A stretch of 64,000 bases of DNA from Wuchereria bancrofti (Eukaryota; Nematoda; Chromadorea; Rhabditida; Onchocercidae), in assembly GCA_005281725.1 (NCBI GenBank), contig SSBO01000001.1:9669334-9733333 (forward strand). Reading direction: 5' to 3'. Positions 1 through 15,200 of the stretch are shown in pieces. Position 1 is the first letter of the stretch, and each line of letters starts with the position of its first letter. Below the pieces are notes generated by a model, which had not been told where the DNA came from, made no database searches, and saw only the letters and a list, made by a program, of their open reading frames with translations. Position numbers and translations under genes: made by a program.

Positions 1-200
1 TTTTATGATGAGTAATATTAGCGCTCAATTGTGCAGCATGCATTTTACATGCAATTTGCATTGCAATAATAAATTTAATAAATTAATAGCAATTAGTGAA
101 AATTACTCATTCTACACGTTTTGAAATTATTTACACGTAAATGAATGTGAACTGTGCACGTAATTGAATAAATTATTTAAAGTATAACTTAAGCACTAAC

Positions 201-3200
201 TTATATTATGAGCATAAACATGAAGTTGATAAATGGTGCATTGTTCATAATCAAGAATTGAATCGAGACATATTGTTCCGGTTTGTGCATCAATTCGGAA
301 TGGTTCTTTAACCGGATCAGTTTTTGATGATAAACTGTACTGCACATTACTTTCATTGCCACAACTATTATTTGCTGTTACCTTAAACAATTAGTATAAA
401 TCATTTGTAATTGTATTCAATAATTCCAAACTTTACTTTTTCCCTTTTATCTCCATGGAAACGATCGATTATAATATATTTTATTTCTCTCTCTCTCTCT
501 CCCTCTCTCTCTCATTCTCTCCCTTTAATTACTTTAAAGTTTAACTATCTTTTAGCAATATAAAATTTATTGAGTCAAATAGTCTACGTAGATTTGACAG
601 ATAATTATATTAAAGATTAAATCATTTAATGATTTCATTAAGTATTGAATTAATTAATTTTAAATTTACAGAAGAATGTCATTGAAATGTATGCCTCTGT
701 TATTACTTAATATGGGCAGTGAAATGATTTATATTTTGCAGCAACGTTTAAAGGTATTTTGATTTCTTTCATAATTTTCATAGAAATTTATAAAATATCT
801 TAGAAAGAAAAATTTTGACATTAATTTAAATATGGTAAAATTTTAAATTGCTAACTAGTCGATAAAATTGAAATTGTTAGAATAAAAAAAATTTTAAAAA
901 AAAGTATTTTGATTTCTTTAATAGAAATTTATCAGATATTTTAGAAAGAAAAAGTGTGAGAAAGAAAAATTTTGACATTAATTCAAACATTGTAAAATGT
1001 TAAATTTCTAACTAATCGATAAAGTTGAAATTGTAAGAATAAAAAAAAGTTTTAAAAAAAAAAAGTGTTTCAATTTCTTTAATAATTTTTTATAAGATAT
1101 CTTAGAAAGAAAAAAATGTGAGAAAGAAAAATTTTGACATTAATTTAAACAACGTAAAATTTTAAATTGCCAACTAATCGATAAAATTGAAATTGTAAGA
1201 ATAAAAAAGGTTTTAAAAATTTAAATTTTGAATGTAAAAAAAAAATTTTTTTTTTAAGGCTCAAAATGTTGACAAAGTGAGGATGACACAAGTGCTACGT
1301 GACATTTCACATATTCTATTCAATACAATATTTTTAAAAGAATTATTTAAGCCACAATATGTTTGTAGCAAACAAATTATGCGACTTTTTTTCGAAAAAA
1401 TTATTCATTCAACCATTATGAGACTTAATGAAATGAGGTAATTCAAATTTTCTACATTTTCTTCATTTAATATTTTACAATTTTAAATTATTTTAATTAA
1501 TAAAATGAGATAATAGAGAAATTTGTTGCATTTTCTTCATTTAATATTTCTCAAATTTAAATTATTTTAATTAATAAAATGAGATAATAGAAATTTCCTA
1601 CATTTTCTCAATTTAATATTTTACAATTTTAAATTATTTTAATTAATAAAATGAGATAATAGAGAAATTTGTTGCATTTTCTTCATTTAATATTTCTCAA
1701 ATTTAAATTATTTTAATTAGTAAAATGAGATAATAGAAATTTGTTACATTTTCTTCATTTAATATTCCTCAATTTTAAATTATTTTAATCAATAAAATGG
1801 GATAATAGAAATTTGTTACATTTTCTTCATTTAATATTTCACAATTTTAAATTATTTTAATTAATAAAATAAGGTAATAGAAACTCGCTACATTTTCTTC
1901 ATTTAATGTTTCACAATTTTAAATTATTTTAATTTAAAAAAAAGAAGTATTTCCTTATTGATTAATATGTAATTTGACTATTTCAATTTTTTTCAACCTA
2001 TTTCAATTCTTATTTCCTATGCAATTTTATTTAAGTCATTTTTTTTTCTTGTTTCTTTCCTTTTTTTTTTAAGCATGGATAAATTATATGCATTGATGAC
2101 AATGACTTACAAATATCAACTTCAACTTTGTAATGGACCTGAAAATATCGTTTTTATTACGCTTAATCATTTTGATTGCGTCCGTGAAATTTTACGTGAT
2201 GATGAAAAATTGAATCAATTCTTAGACGTAGCTCATCGAATGGTTTTCTTTTTTTTTTTCTTTCATTTAATTTTTTCTTGTTGAAAAAAAGAAAAAACGA
2301 AATAAATTGAGAATAATTTTAGAATAATATTAATTAATGATTTAAAATCAAATAAAAATATCATTTTCTTCCTTTTCTGTTTTGTATAAAAAATAAAATT
2401 CTTAAATTGTGAAATATTATCGTAATGAGATAATGATGAATAATAATTAAACGATAATTAATTTAATTATTTAATCAATTCTAAATTATTTCACTAATTT
2501 AGGTTATTATAACTTATCATAAAATTCCACTCTGGGAGCAAGCAATGATTCGAAGCTGTCTGTTAAATTTTTTTCAGGTTTGAACAAAAAAAAAAAAGAA
2601 ATTCAAGAATTGAAAGTGTTTTAACTAATTAAAAATTATTATTTCAAATGTTCAATAATTTTTTGATCGATACTTAATCAATTATATTTTACAAATGAAA
2701 CTAATAGCAATGATTTATTAATTCTATCTAATAAAATTCAGTTTTTCAATAATATTTTGTCATTTATAATTTGATTTAAATGAATTAATTTTTAATTTAA
2801 GGATTTACGAGTGAATATATCATTGTTCGTACGTGAAAATAAGCAAACGGATGAAGGATATTTCATTCTTTTTCCGGAAACAAATTATCAATTACCTTAC
2901 AATGGTAAACCACCTGGAATGATAAAATATTTTGAAAGTAATGGAAAAATTCGTTCCGAATCATTCGTAACCGATGATGATGTCATTTCATATAAGCCAT
3001 GCAACACCAAGGTAAACAAAAATTTTAAATTTTCAACCAAAAATTGAAATGAATAATTTTAATTACGAATTGTTACTAAAAGCTATTAATAATTTTTTAA
3101 CCGAAAATTGAAATGAAATGAATAATTTTAATTACGAATTGTTACTAAAAGCTATTAATAATTTTTTAACCGAAAATTGAAATGAAATGAATAATTTTAA

Positions 3201-6200
3201 TTAAGAAATGTTAATAAAAGCTATTAATAATTTTTTAACCGAAAATTGAAATGAAATGAATAATTTTAATTAAGAAATGTTAATAAAAGCCATTAATAAA
3301 TTTCCAGTCAAAAATTGAAATGAAATGAATAATTTTAATTACGAATTGTTACTGAAAGCTATTAATATTAGAATGTTATATTAATTTTTAAACGGTTTTC
3401 AAGTTAATTTATTCAGTCCATACGAATATATACAAAAGCTATATTTATATATTTCACTAAATTTATGAATAAATATTTTAGGAAGAAGAAATAGTAAAAA
3501 AAAAAGTACCAATATGTTATACTTAAATTATTTTTATACTAATTTAATTATTGATCATTTCAGGGAAGTACAGAATTGAATAAAAATGATAGAGGTACAA
3601 CATTAGGTTGTAATATGTATGTGTCACCAGAAACTTTGCAGGTTGTTTTTTTTTTTTGAATTTATTAAAAATTTTAATTTGAAAAGATGAAAATAAAATT
3701 GAATAAAAGTTTGTTATACAATAATATTCTCTTATCATAATACAAAAGAATTAATGTGATATTTTAACATTTGTTAATTAAATAGATGATAGTGAATTTA
3801 AATTTTACTCAAATAAATTTGTTTCTTTTATTTTAGTAATTCCTAAATTTCAGGTAAAAAGTGATGGAATAATAATGAAATCCGAGAAATCATTACCAGA
3901 TGATGAATTACAACTATTATCAGCACTAATTATCAGTCCTGAACAAAATCAACAAAAAGGTTTTTCTCAATTAAAATTTTAACAATTTAAAAAAAGAAAA
4001 AAAGAATCGAATTTACAGAAAAAAAAAGTTGTTGTAAGGAGTATTCCTATGAATTGTATATTTTTTAAATTTAAAACAATTAATAATCTGTTTATTAATG
4101 TTATTTTGTTTTTTTTTTGTTTATTTTTTAAATTTTAAAATTTAAGGATTTGAATTGAATTTATTTACGGATGAAATGGAGGAAAAAACATTTGTACAAG
4201 AATATAATAAAACAATCACAGCAATTACTCATATCGATGCCAGAATGCATCGCAAAACGCTTACTGCAGCGGTTGCTGATGTAAAAAACTTTTTTTTCTT
4301 AAATTTCAAAAATTTAAATTGAATTTTAATTTTTAAAAATGAGAAAAATTTCATACTTTATTCACATTCTTTTTTTTAATGCTTTTATTTCTCGTAAATT
4401 TTTATTACTCATTTTCTTTCATATATTTTTCCGTGTTTTATCAGCTAAAATTAGCCTTGAAATTAATTTATGTTTTTTTTTTTTTGAAATAAAATTGAAA
4501 TTGACAAATATTTTGTATATTTACATTAAGTATCAGAATGGATTATTTTTTAGAGATTAAATCTTTTTTTGTCTTTTGTTATTACTTATTCCTTTTATCT
4601 TTCTCCCCTAGAAATAGCTGATCAAATGAGAGATTATCAGAGATAAATTCCATTGAGAAATTATTTGATGGAGATGGCATCGAATAGTGTCGCTTATTGT
4701 CAAGGACACATTTAAAATGTCACATCGTCAACACTAGTCGAAACTATTACCGCTTAAGAAGAAAGATTGTTCACTCAATCTAAACTGTCAACTTTTAACA
4801 TCATTAAATCGTTTTAAAGTAATACTAATTTGCATTATTACTTTGTTATCGTTCAGACAGACAGATTATACTATTTTTATTTTTATTTTTTTTGTAAGAG
4901 AAAAAGAAATTGAATGCTAAATGTGACATTTGTCATGTCAAAGATTATGGTGACACATGACATTAGCGTATCATCAATAAATCTTAATAAAAAAATATTT
5001 CCTAACTTTTATCTTCTTCTCTTTAATATTTATTTGAAAATTTGAAATATTTATTCCTAAATTTATATAAATTAAAAAAACAGAAAACTCAAGAAATTAA
5101 GAAAAATTTTTCAATTTTTTATCTCTTTCTAGTTAACTAAGAATTATGAAAAAAAATGAATAAACAAAATTAAGATAAGAAATAATTTTTAAACTCGTTG
5201 TATCATCTTGTTAATTAAAAAAACTTTGAAAATAAACTTTAAGATTTTAAATTTCTAGAATATTAATTTCTATTTTGTACTTATTTTTATGATATAAATT
5301 AAGTTAAATTCACTATAAATTAAATTAAATTTTAATAATAATAATTTTTTTTTTGAAAATATGTAAAATTTCAGTTAAAAATGGAAATACCGCTAAGAGA
5401 ATCGAAAAAAGGCGAAGATATGCTAAATTTATTAGATGAAGCAGCAAATCGTTCAGATATGTCGGCTAGATCATCGTCAAAATAAAAATAAACACAATAA
5501 AAAGTTATTCAATTATAAGTGTCAAAGGTTAAAATATTGTTTTACAGTGTCAAAGGTTAAAAGTTCAATGACTAAGAAAATTTCTAACTATGAAATGTGT
5601 AAAAATAAATTCATATCTGATGACAATTTCTAAAATATCATCCCTAAACTATAACTTTATGATGCTGGAAGTAATACTAATTTAAGTAATTGTATATTTC
5701 AAAAAGGTTTGGTTTCATGATTGAAGCTTAAAGGTAAAATCATATTTGAGGCTTTAATTATTTAAAATTAAATTTCTAATCAAGTTGACTAAAAGGCATT
5801 GAAGCGGAAGTTCATTAGCGTGACATCAATTTATTCTCGTTGAATCACTAAATAATAAGTCATTAAAGGTAGATTATAAGGCAGTTGTAATCTTACTATC
5901 TTTTCCAAAATTAAATTTTGCAATAATTGATTGAAAGATAACAATTTTAACAATTTCATTTTTCAATAATTAATTGAAAGATGACAATTTTAGCAATTTC
6001 ACTCCTTTTTTTTTTCAATAAAAAATATTTTTCTTTTTTTTTTTTTTGTATTTGAAAGAAATAATTGAAAGTTAAGTAAGAGTAACTTTTTAATCTTTTT
6101 TTTCAAATGAATCATACATAAAAGCATTTAGTGTCTTATCATTAACCTTAAATACATTTATCATTATTATCAGTACTACTTTTTTTTTAAGAAGAATCGT

Positions 6201-9200
6201 TAATTTTTATCAATGAATCATCTCAAATTTTTTTTAAAGTTTTTTTTTTTCTTTTTGGTTGTTTTATATTATTGATAATTTTATTTAAAAAGAAAAAATA
6301 AATTATTCCCTCTTTCTAATCATTAAAAATGGATTAGATGCTGTTAATCATATCCAATTAAATTTTGATTACAATAATTTTTACTATCAATTATTCTTCT
6401 TTCACTTTCATGTCATCCCTTCTAGCTATCATCGAAATGATAAAATATTTGTGTGATAATTATATCATTTAAAATTACATAAATAAATTCATAATTATGC
6501 AACGAATTAAATAATTGAAAATTTTAATAAATTTTATTAAAATTTTGCATAAAATTTGTGACATTTTAATGTATTTAAATTTTAATCTATTGAAGTGTGT
6601 ATTAATTCCATTGTGCTACAGAATATATTAAGGAATAATTATGAAAATGAATGTATGGTAATGATGATAATAGTAAAGTAGAGAAAGTGTAAATCCCTGT
6701 TTTAGTGAATAAAAAAGGTCAATGACCTTAGTAATATATTCAAAACTTTTAATCTAAGTTCATCTATCTTTGCTTCTCTTCAGGGTGTCGTGTCACCACA
6801 TATGTTTACCACTTATTTCTGAAGAGTAAATAGTTGCATACAAAAGTCATCATTCACTTCGTTGCTTTCAATTTCATTTAAACTTGATATATTGATGGAA
6901 TTATTTTGAAAAATGAAATAAATGACCTCATCAGATGACCATATGATGGGATTATTTAAAAATGAAATAAGTGACCAAACCCATCAGATGACCATATGAT
7001 TGACTTTCTAGTCATGTCCATTTGAATATAACTGCGCTTCTTTTATGTTCAAAGAATGAACGATCATAAATTATGGGATTAATTTTAACAAAGTAAACAT
7101 TTCAATATTTTTGCATTGATGCTACCAAAGATGAAATGCAAATGGAAAATGTCAACAATTTGTCAAATATGTAAACAAACAGAAGATCAATTGATCCAGC
7201 TTAACAGCTCAATCTAACCAAATACTAATTCAATAAATTCCCGTTAAATTTATTTAACTAATTCCTTATATAAACAGCTACCAAATATTAAATTATAATT
7301 TAAAAGTTTCAGTGGAAGACAGGAATTGTTTAAAAGATTTAAATGATTAATTCATTCATATATTTGAAATGAAAAATTAAAAATCAAGCAGTAACTAATT
7401 TCTTACATAAACAGCTACCAAATATTAGATTACAATTTAAAATATTGGATGGATGAATGAACTGTTTAAAAGATTTAAATGATTATTCATTCATATATTC
7501 AAAATGTATAATTTAAAATATTAAATGAAAAAATATTGAATTTAAAATATTGAAAATTAAAAATTATGTAGCATTTAGTATAATTCAATCGTTTATCATT
7601 TTAAACGACATTCAGGCATGACGAAGAATTTTGATCTTTCGTCATAAATAAAGAAAATTAAAACGACTAATTAATTAATCAATTAAATTCTCTTCTTCAA
7701 TTCCTATTTTCCGCTTCCGTTTCTCTTACATTTCTGTTTAGTTCTTAAATGAATGTTTATTACTATATTTTTTGACATACTGTTTTTTTTTCAAAAAAAA
7801 AAAACAAAAAAAAAGAAAAAACTCAACACGAAATTGAATTTGAATTACACTTCAAGTATTTAAAAAGTTCTATTAAGCAATTTNAATTTCAAACCATTTA
7901 ATTTCCAATTAATTTATCATCAAAACTTCTTCTTTTCCATTCAATGAAATATTACACTAAATGAAAAATAAAAGAAAAAAGAAACTAATAGTATTATGAG
8001 CTTATTAATTTATAATAAATTGAAGTATTCAAGTATTTAAGTAACAATTTAAATACATTTACTTCACTGTCATTCTTTTTTTTTTTATTTGCTACAATAA
8101 TTTTCTTTTTTTTTTTTTTTTTTAAAAATCAATTCGTTTGTTATTTTGCGCACTTTTTTTTTCTTATCATTTCTTTTTCTACTTTTTTTTTTTTGATTTT
8201 GATAAATGATAAAATGACCTTGAGAAGACAAGTTCCTGGTTCCATATCCTCTCTAATGGTCAAATCATATAACGGTTTTGTAAAAAGAGGCGGTTGACCA
8301 TTACTATCAATAATTTCAGCAATAACATCAACGGTTGTTGATAACGATGGAGTGCCAAAATCTTTGGCGCAAACACGAAAACGATGTTCTCGAATTAATG
8401 AACAATCAAACTGTAAACATTTAATTTTTTTTTTAAAAACTTTTTTGACTAATGAAAAAAAAATGGTAATAAAAATTATGAAATATAATTATTAGAAGGA
8501 TTGAAATTTGTTTGATCCAAGAAATTAATTAATATAATTAATAATGTAAAAATGTTATGTTTAAAAATTTTTAAAAGAATGTAACATTTAATTTTTAAAA
8601 AACTTTTTTGACTAGTAGAAAAAAAATGGTAATGAAAATTATGAAATATAATTGTTAGAAGGATTGAAATTAATTTGATGTAAGCAATTAATTATGTTTA
8701 AAAATTTGTAAAAGAAAGAAAGAGAAAGAGGAAGAGAAAAAAAGGACAAACATTTTCATGAATGCTAAGAATACCGGTATCAGATTCAATTTTGAATAGA
8801 TCAGTACCGGAAAGACTATAATTTATTCGTCCGTTTTTACCACTATCCAAATCTGTTGCATGAATTCGTACTAATTTATAATGAGTTGTAGATCGATTAA
8901 ATATTACATGAATTAATGATTTTTCAAATTTAGGTGCATTATCGTTAACATCAAGTATCTGAAAATTGTTTTTAGATGAAATTTTTATCTAAAAATTTTA
9001 TACATATTCCATTTGAATTATATGTTAAATTAGTTAAAATTAAAATTTACTAATTTCTATAAAAAATATCAAAAAAAATTTACCTCAGGAAAAATAGCAG
9101 GTAAATCTAGAAATCTTATATATACAATTCCATTAGAATTATATGTTAAATTAATTAAAATTAAAATTTACTAATTTCTATCAAAAATATCAAAAAAAAA

Positions 9201-12200
9201 ATTTACCTCAAAAAATACCGGAATATTTAATAATTGTTTCCCGTGTGATTTCATAGTAAAAAATAAATTGTATTGAGATTTTTGCTCACGATCAAATGAT
9301 CCACATGCAAGCACCAAGTAAATACCCAATGAATCGGTTTCTTTGATGCATAACGCATCACATCCATTTACAAATAATTCACTGTAATTTTAAAATTAAT
9401 CAATTCAAAAAAAAAAAAAAAAGAAAATTATTTTGAATAAATGTTTTGATTTTTTTTTTTTTTTAAAAATTTTAATTGAATAAATAAGAAGAAACAATCA
9501 TAAAAGAAAAAAAGTGTCAAATATTTTCGCTTTTTTTATATATTTAAATTCAAAAAAAAAGTGTCAAATATTTTTACTTTTTATATATTGAAATTTAAAT
9601 TTCTTCAAATTAAAAATTTAAAAAAAAAAGAAGCAATGCACAAACCTTTTTTGAGGTGCATTTTGTACAGTAATCCGAGCAATAACATATCCTACTGTAA
9701 TATTTTCATAAATTTCCGGTTTATTACTATCAGTAAGCCAAAAGATATCAAAGTTAATCTTTGATTGATTACTCTTTTCAACTGTAATTGTAAGAAAAGT
9801 TGTAGATTCAAGTGGTTGAGGTAATCCATGATCATTGGCAACAATTAACAGTTGATAAACTGAACCAGAAATGAGAAGTGTTGGATCAGTTACTCGTATT
9901 ATACCACTTTCACCATCAATTTGAAACGGAAGTTTTAAATCAGAATGACTCTATAAAAAAATTAAATCAAATATATTTTGAAAATGATTTTAATTTATAT
10001 AAGTAAAATATTTATATCATTTTTTACTTTTTTTTTAAGAAATGATTAAAAATGGAAAAAAGAGAAACAAAAAGGAATTAGGTGATCTACAAAAAAAAGA
10101 ACAAAAAAAAAATGTTACAATTAAATCAAATATATTTTGAAAATGATTTTAATTTATATAAATAAAATATTTATATCATTTTTTTACTTTTTTTTTAAAG
10201 AAATGATTAAAAATGAAGAAAAGAAAAACAAAAGAAATTAGATAAAATTAAATGAAGGAAAAAAAGGAAGAAAGAAAAATGAGTTTATTAATTATTCTGA
10301 CCTTTGCAATTGAATAAGCTACTCGAGCATTTTCTCCAAGGTCAAAATCTATGGCATAAACTGTTGCTACAATATCATTCATTGATACATTCAATGGGAC
10401 AAAAGCGCCATATTCAGTTTGATTAAATTCTGGCGCATTATCATTTGCATCAAGAATTGTAACATTTACAAGCATTGTGCCACTACTAAAATATCATTTT
10501 TGGATTATTAATTATCATTGGGAAATAAACTGATCAAATTTTATTTGCATAAAATTCAATTGGTCATCTGATCATTATTATTTGATCATTATTTCATTCA
10601 AATTAGTTTTGACTTTGATTGTTTCTTTTTTTTTTGATCCACTAGGATTTCGTTTTCTTTCTATTTTCTTATCATAACTTATCATGTTTAGAGAAAATAT
10701 TAAATAATTAATTATCACTAGAAACTAAGCTGGTCAAATTTTACTTGCATAAAATTAGATTGCTAATTAAGAGGTATTTTGGTCAATTTTATTTGATCAT
10801 TATTTCATTCAAATTAGTTTTGAATTTCATTGTTTTTTTTTTGATCCACTAGGATCTTGTTTTTATCATAACTTATCATGTTTAGAGAAAATATTGAATA
10901 ATTATTTATCACTGGGAACTAAGCTGGTCAAATTTTATTTGCATAAAATTCGATTGGTCAATTTTAATTGACCATTATTTCATTCAAATTAGTTTTGACT
11001 TTCACTGCTTTTTTTGATCCACTAGAATTTTGTTTATGCTATTTTCTTATCATAACTTATCATGTTTAGGGAAAGTACAAAATTATTCTTTTGTTTTTTC
11101 TTCCTTTTTTTTTAATAGCATTTTAAAATTTGTAACGATTGAATGCTTTATTTCATTTTTCCTTTAATCTATTTTCATTTTTTCACATCTTTTAACATCA
11201 ATTTAATTAAGAATTTTTATGCTTTAAATAATATTTTTAATTACAAAAATTTGTTAATTTTAATAGCAATAAGCTAATAAATAATTTTTATGAAAAAAAA
11301 AAGAAAAACCTTTTTATTAAACAAAGCAATCAATACGAAATATTTAATATTCTACTGGGAATTTAATTGAAAGTTTTTAATAAGAATGTTCAATTATTTT
11401 ATATGCAAATTTTTCTTTCCTAAAATTTACAAAAAAATTTTTGAAAAATAATACTTTGGTGGATTGCCACCATCTAATGCTTCAATTAATAATTCATATT
11501 GGCTGCGATATTCTCGATCTAATTGTCCATTTACAATCAAATCAACATGTAACTTTGAATTGATTCGTTTACTTGATAACCTTAAATTAAAAATAAATTA
11601 TTAAATTACTAAATATTTTATAAAAAATGACTGATAAGTATATGTAGCACATTTCGAAATTAATAATAATTATTCATTCATGCTTAAATTTTTCATTTTA
11701 TAAATAAATTCATGGCTAAATTTAACAAAACTATTTCGTCTTCATTTTCTTTAAATTTTTATATTTTATCATCTTTCATAGCAAAAAAAAAAATGAAATG
11801 AAATTTGAATCAAAATTGTTAAAATATACTTGAATGCATTATTGACATTTCCGGATAAGATATGATACCGGATTACTGATAATGGAGGTGAATCATTATC
11901 CACTGCTGGTGGTAATGAAATTTCCGAATTTAATGCAGCAAATTCAGAAATGGACACCTAAAAACTTTTTATTTTTTTTTTTCAAAGTGTATAATTGAAT
12001 AAATTGTTAAATTTATTGATAGCTTTATAAAGAGAAATTTGTAAACAAAAGTTAAATTAAGTAAAATTACATTTACAATCTTATATTTCATTTATTGTTT
12101 AGTAAATTTGAAAATTTAAATTTTCCTTTTCATATAATTTAGTAATAATAGTATAAATGTCTTTTGTCCTCTTTACAACAAATGTGTTTCATTGGAGTGG

Positions 12201-15200
12201 AAAATATCCAACTGTGACAATCACTTTCATTCCAGGACATAATGTCACCTCATCCTGTCACTCTTCCGCCCTTTATTGTTAAATGTGGGAAAGAACGGAT
12301 ATTTCATTTCATCATATTATGTTCAATTTTTTTTTTCTTTTTTCTTTTTTTCCTTTTTTTTTTGTTTCAATTTGAAAAATTTTTCACATACCGAAATGAG
12401 TAAAAGGAAAAAAAGTGATAGAAATATTAATATTACAATAAAAAGATTTCTTTACTTTATTTAGTTATCAAAATTTTTAAAATATCTAAATTAATAAACA
12501 GTTTACTTTTATAAATTACATTTAATATTTAAATTAATAAACAGTTTACTTTTATAAATTAAACTTTTATGAATTACAAAAAAAATTTTTCGACTTATGA
12601 AAAGTTATAAATTAGCTAACTAATTTTTTTCCGCTTCATTTTATCTTAAATAAGCATAGTAAAAGGAAAAAAAAGTGGTAGAAATATTAATATTACAATA
12701 AAAACATTCCTTTATTTTTTTCAATTATCAAAATTTTTAAAATTTTAATTTCAATTAATAAACAGTTTACTTGAATAAATATGAAATTAAACTTTTATAA
12801 ATTACAAAAAAAAATTTTTCGACTTATAAAAAGTTTAATATATAAATTAGCCAATTAATTTTTTTTTTCGTTTCATTTTATCTTTCATAAATTGAAGCTA
12901 AATTTTATTTCTTTACAATTTCATTAATTGAAATCGAAATAACAGGATGTTACCGTATTTCATAGAACGGACATTTACTGCGGCGGTAGCAAAAAGCTTT
13001 TTCTTTGGATTCAAATTAAAATGAGGTCAAATACATACACTTCCGAGGAAAAAAGAATGATAGAAAAGATTTAACCATTATTTGAAATGGAAATTTCTTA
13101 TTTTTTTAATTTATTTATTTAATTTTTTATTTTATCTTATTTTTTTTTTTGAACAAACTTAACTTCAAACGAATTTTATGTCTTTCTATTTTCCATCATT
13201 AAAAAAAAAATGCAGAATTTCGAAATTTGCATAAGAATAATTTGAGAAATTTTTCGAAAAAATTTTTTTCAATTTAGAAAAAAATATCGAAATTTACAGT
13301 CTGCCAATTTTTCGATTACTCGCAATTTAATTCAATTTCCATTTTTTGTAATTAGCATAATTAAAGGAATTAATTTTTAATGGATATTGACTGGTAGTAC
13401 AGAACTATTATGATTTATAAATATTTTCGATTGACTAATTAATTTTATAATTAATGTTTTTTTCTTTGAAAAAAAACCACTACCAAATTATCGAATAATA
13501 AAGCGTAATTTTAAATCAAAATTTGATTGCTTGGAAAAAAATATTTTTACAAATTGCTTAGAATAGAATAATTATTTGTGATAAGAAAATTCGACTATAA
13601 ATTTAAATTGCATAATTTATATTTCTTCAATTTTTTATTTAAACGCATTTGTTTAATTTTGATTAATTTTTTTTAATTAATTTTTTTTTGTTTTTTTTTT
13701 CGCAAATGAATAATTAAAAATGAATACGTATGTTAGTCGAGGAAGCCGGAAAAGTTAACGTAATGTTAGCATAGTTAACGTAAATTAACGTAATATTATT
13801 TCAGTGTAAAATGAGTAATTAAGTAAACGTACGTCAATCGATGAAACTGGAAAAGTTGGCGTATTATCATTTTCATCAATAATATTCACTATAACATGAA
13901 TTGCTTCATCTTGTGAACGATCTATGGGTATAGCAATTAGATGATATGACGTACGACGTTCGTAATCCAATTCACGTAAAACACGTATTTCACCACTTAC
14001 TTCTTCCACCGCCAAATACTGCAATTAAAGCAAACACTAACACGTAATTCACACATCAATTTTAGTCTTTCAATAAAATTATTTTAAAATTTATAAATGA
14101 TTTAAAGAATGAAATCAATAAAGTATCATTCATTTATATTTGACTTCCAAATTTTCCTCAATTATGATAAATGATAAGTGATAAGTGATAAGCGTTGATC
14201 ATCCTTTAATACTTAGAAAAAAAGGTTCCTTTGGACAAAAAAGCAAAAATTATTTTTCAATTTATTTTGTCATTTCTTTTGCTTATATTACTTTTTGCTG
14301 ACTTATCTTTTACATAGTATTTAATTTCCTTATCGATTTTTAGCTTCTTTAAAAAAAAAAAAAAAAAATTGCAAATTTGATTTCAGTTAAATGTACTTTA
14401 CAGCTTGCAATGTTTTTTTTTTTTTTGGGAAATGAAACTAAATTTGTTTATTGATTGATTCAGTAATTTATTTATTTATAGTTAATATTATATTCACTTT
14501 GAATTTCAATTCTTCTTACAGAAAACAAACAGAAATAGCTTTTTCAATTTGTCTTTTTTCTTAAATATTTTAATGTAGAAAGTTATAAAATGAAATTTAT
14601 TCCAAAAAATATGATTGAAAAAATGATGTGAAAAAGTTTAAAATAAAAAAGTTTTTTTGAATGAAATATCACATAGAACAGTTTCATTATCACTCCCATG
14701 GCGCTCTTCCGTTCTTTTTTCTTTTTTTTTTTGAATTTTTTTTTCGAAAATTTTAAAGTTTCCGCAAATTTTACGCTTTTTTTTTTCTTGTTGAAAATTT
14801 ATAACAGAAATGAAATGAAAAATTAAAATGGTTACTAAGCACTTTAATGGACCAATAATAATGGTAGCACATTTTCGAATAATAATGCATCGATGACCTT
14901 ACAAATTAACTGATTTCAATCCATTTAACCTCTATTTATAATTGATTTATTGCTTAATTATCCAACAGTTATGCTTCTATTATGGACATTCAGTTTTCCA
15001 ATTTATTTAAATTGCTACAAATTGTTGTGAATTTTAAAATGTTGATAAAAGATTTGAAATTTTTCACAATTAAAAAGAGCAAATTATAGATTACAATATG
15101 TTATGATTTAAAAAAAAAAGAAAGAAAAAAGTTATATCAAAAACAAAAAACACTAAACACTGAAGTGAATTTTGTTTTTCTTTCAATATTTTTTGATAAC

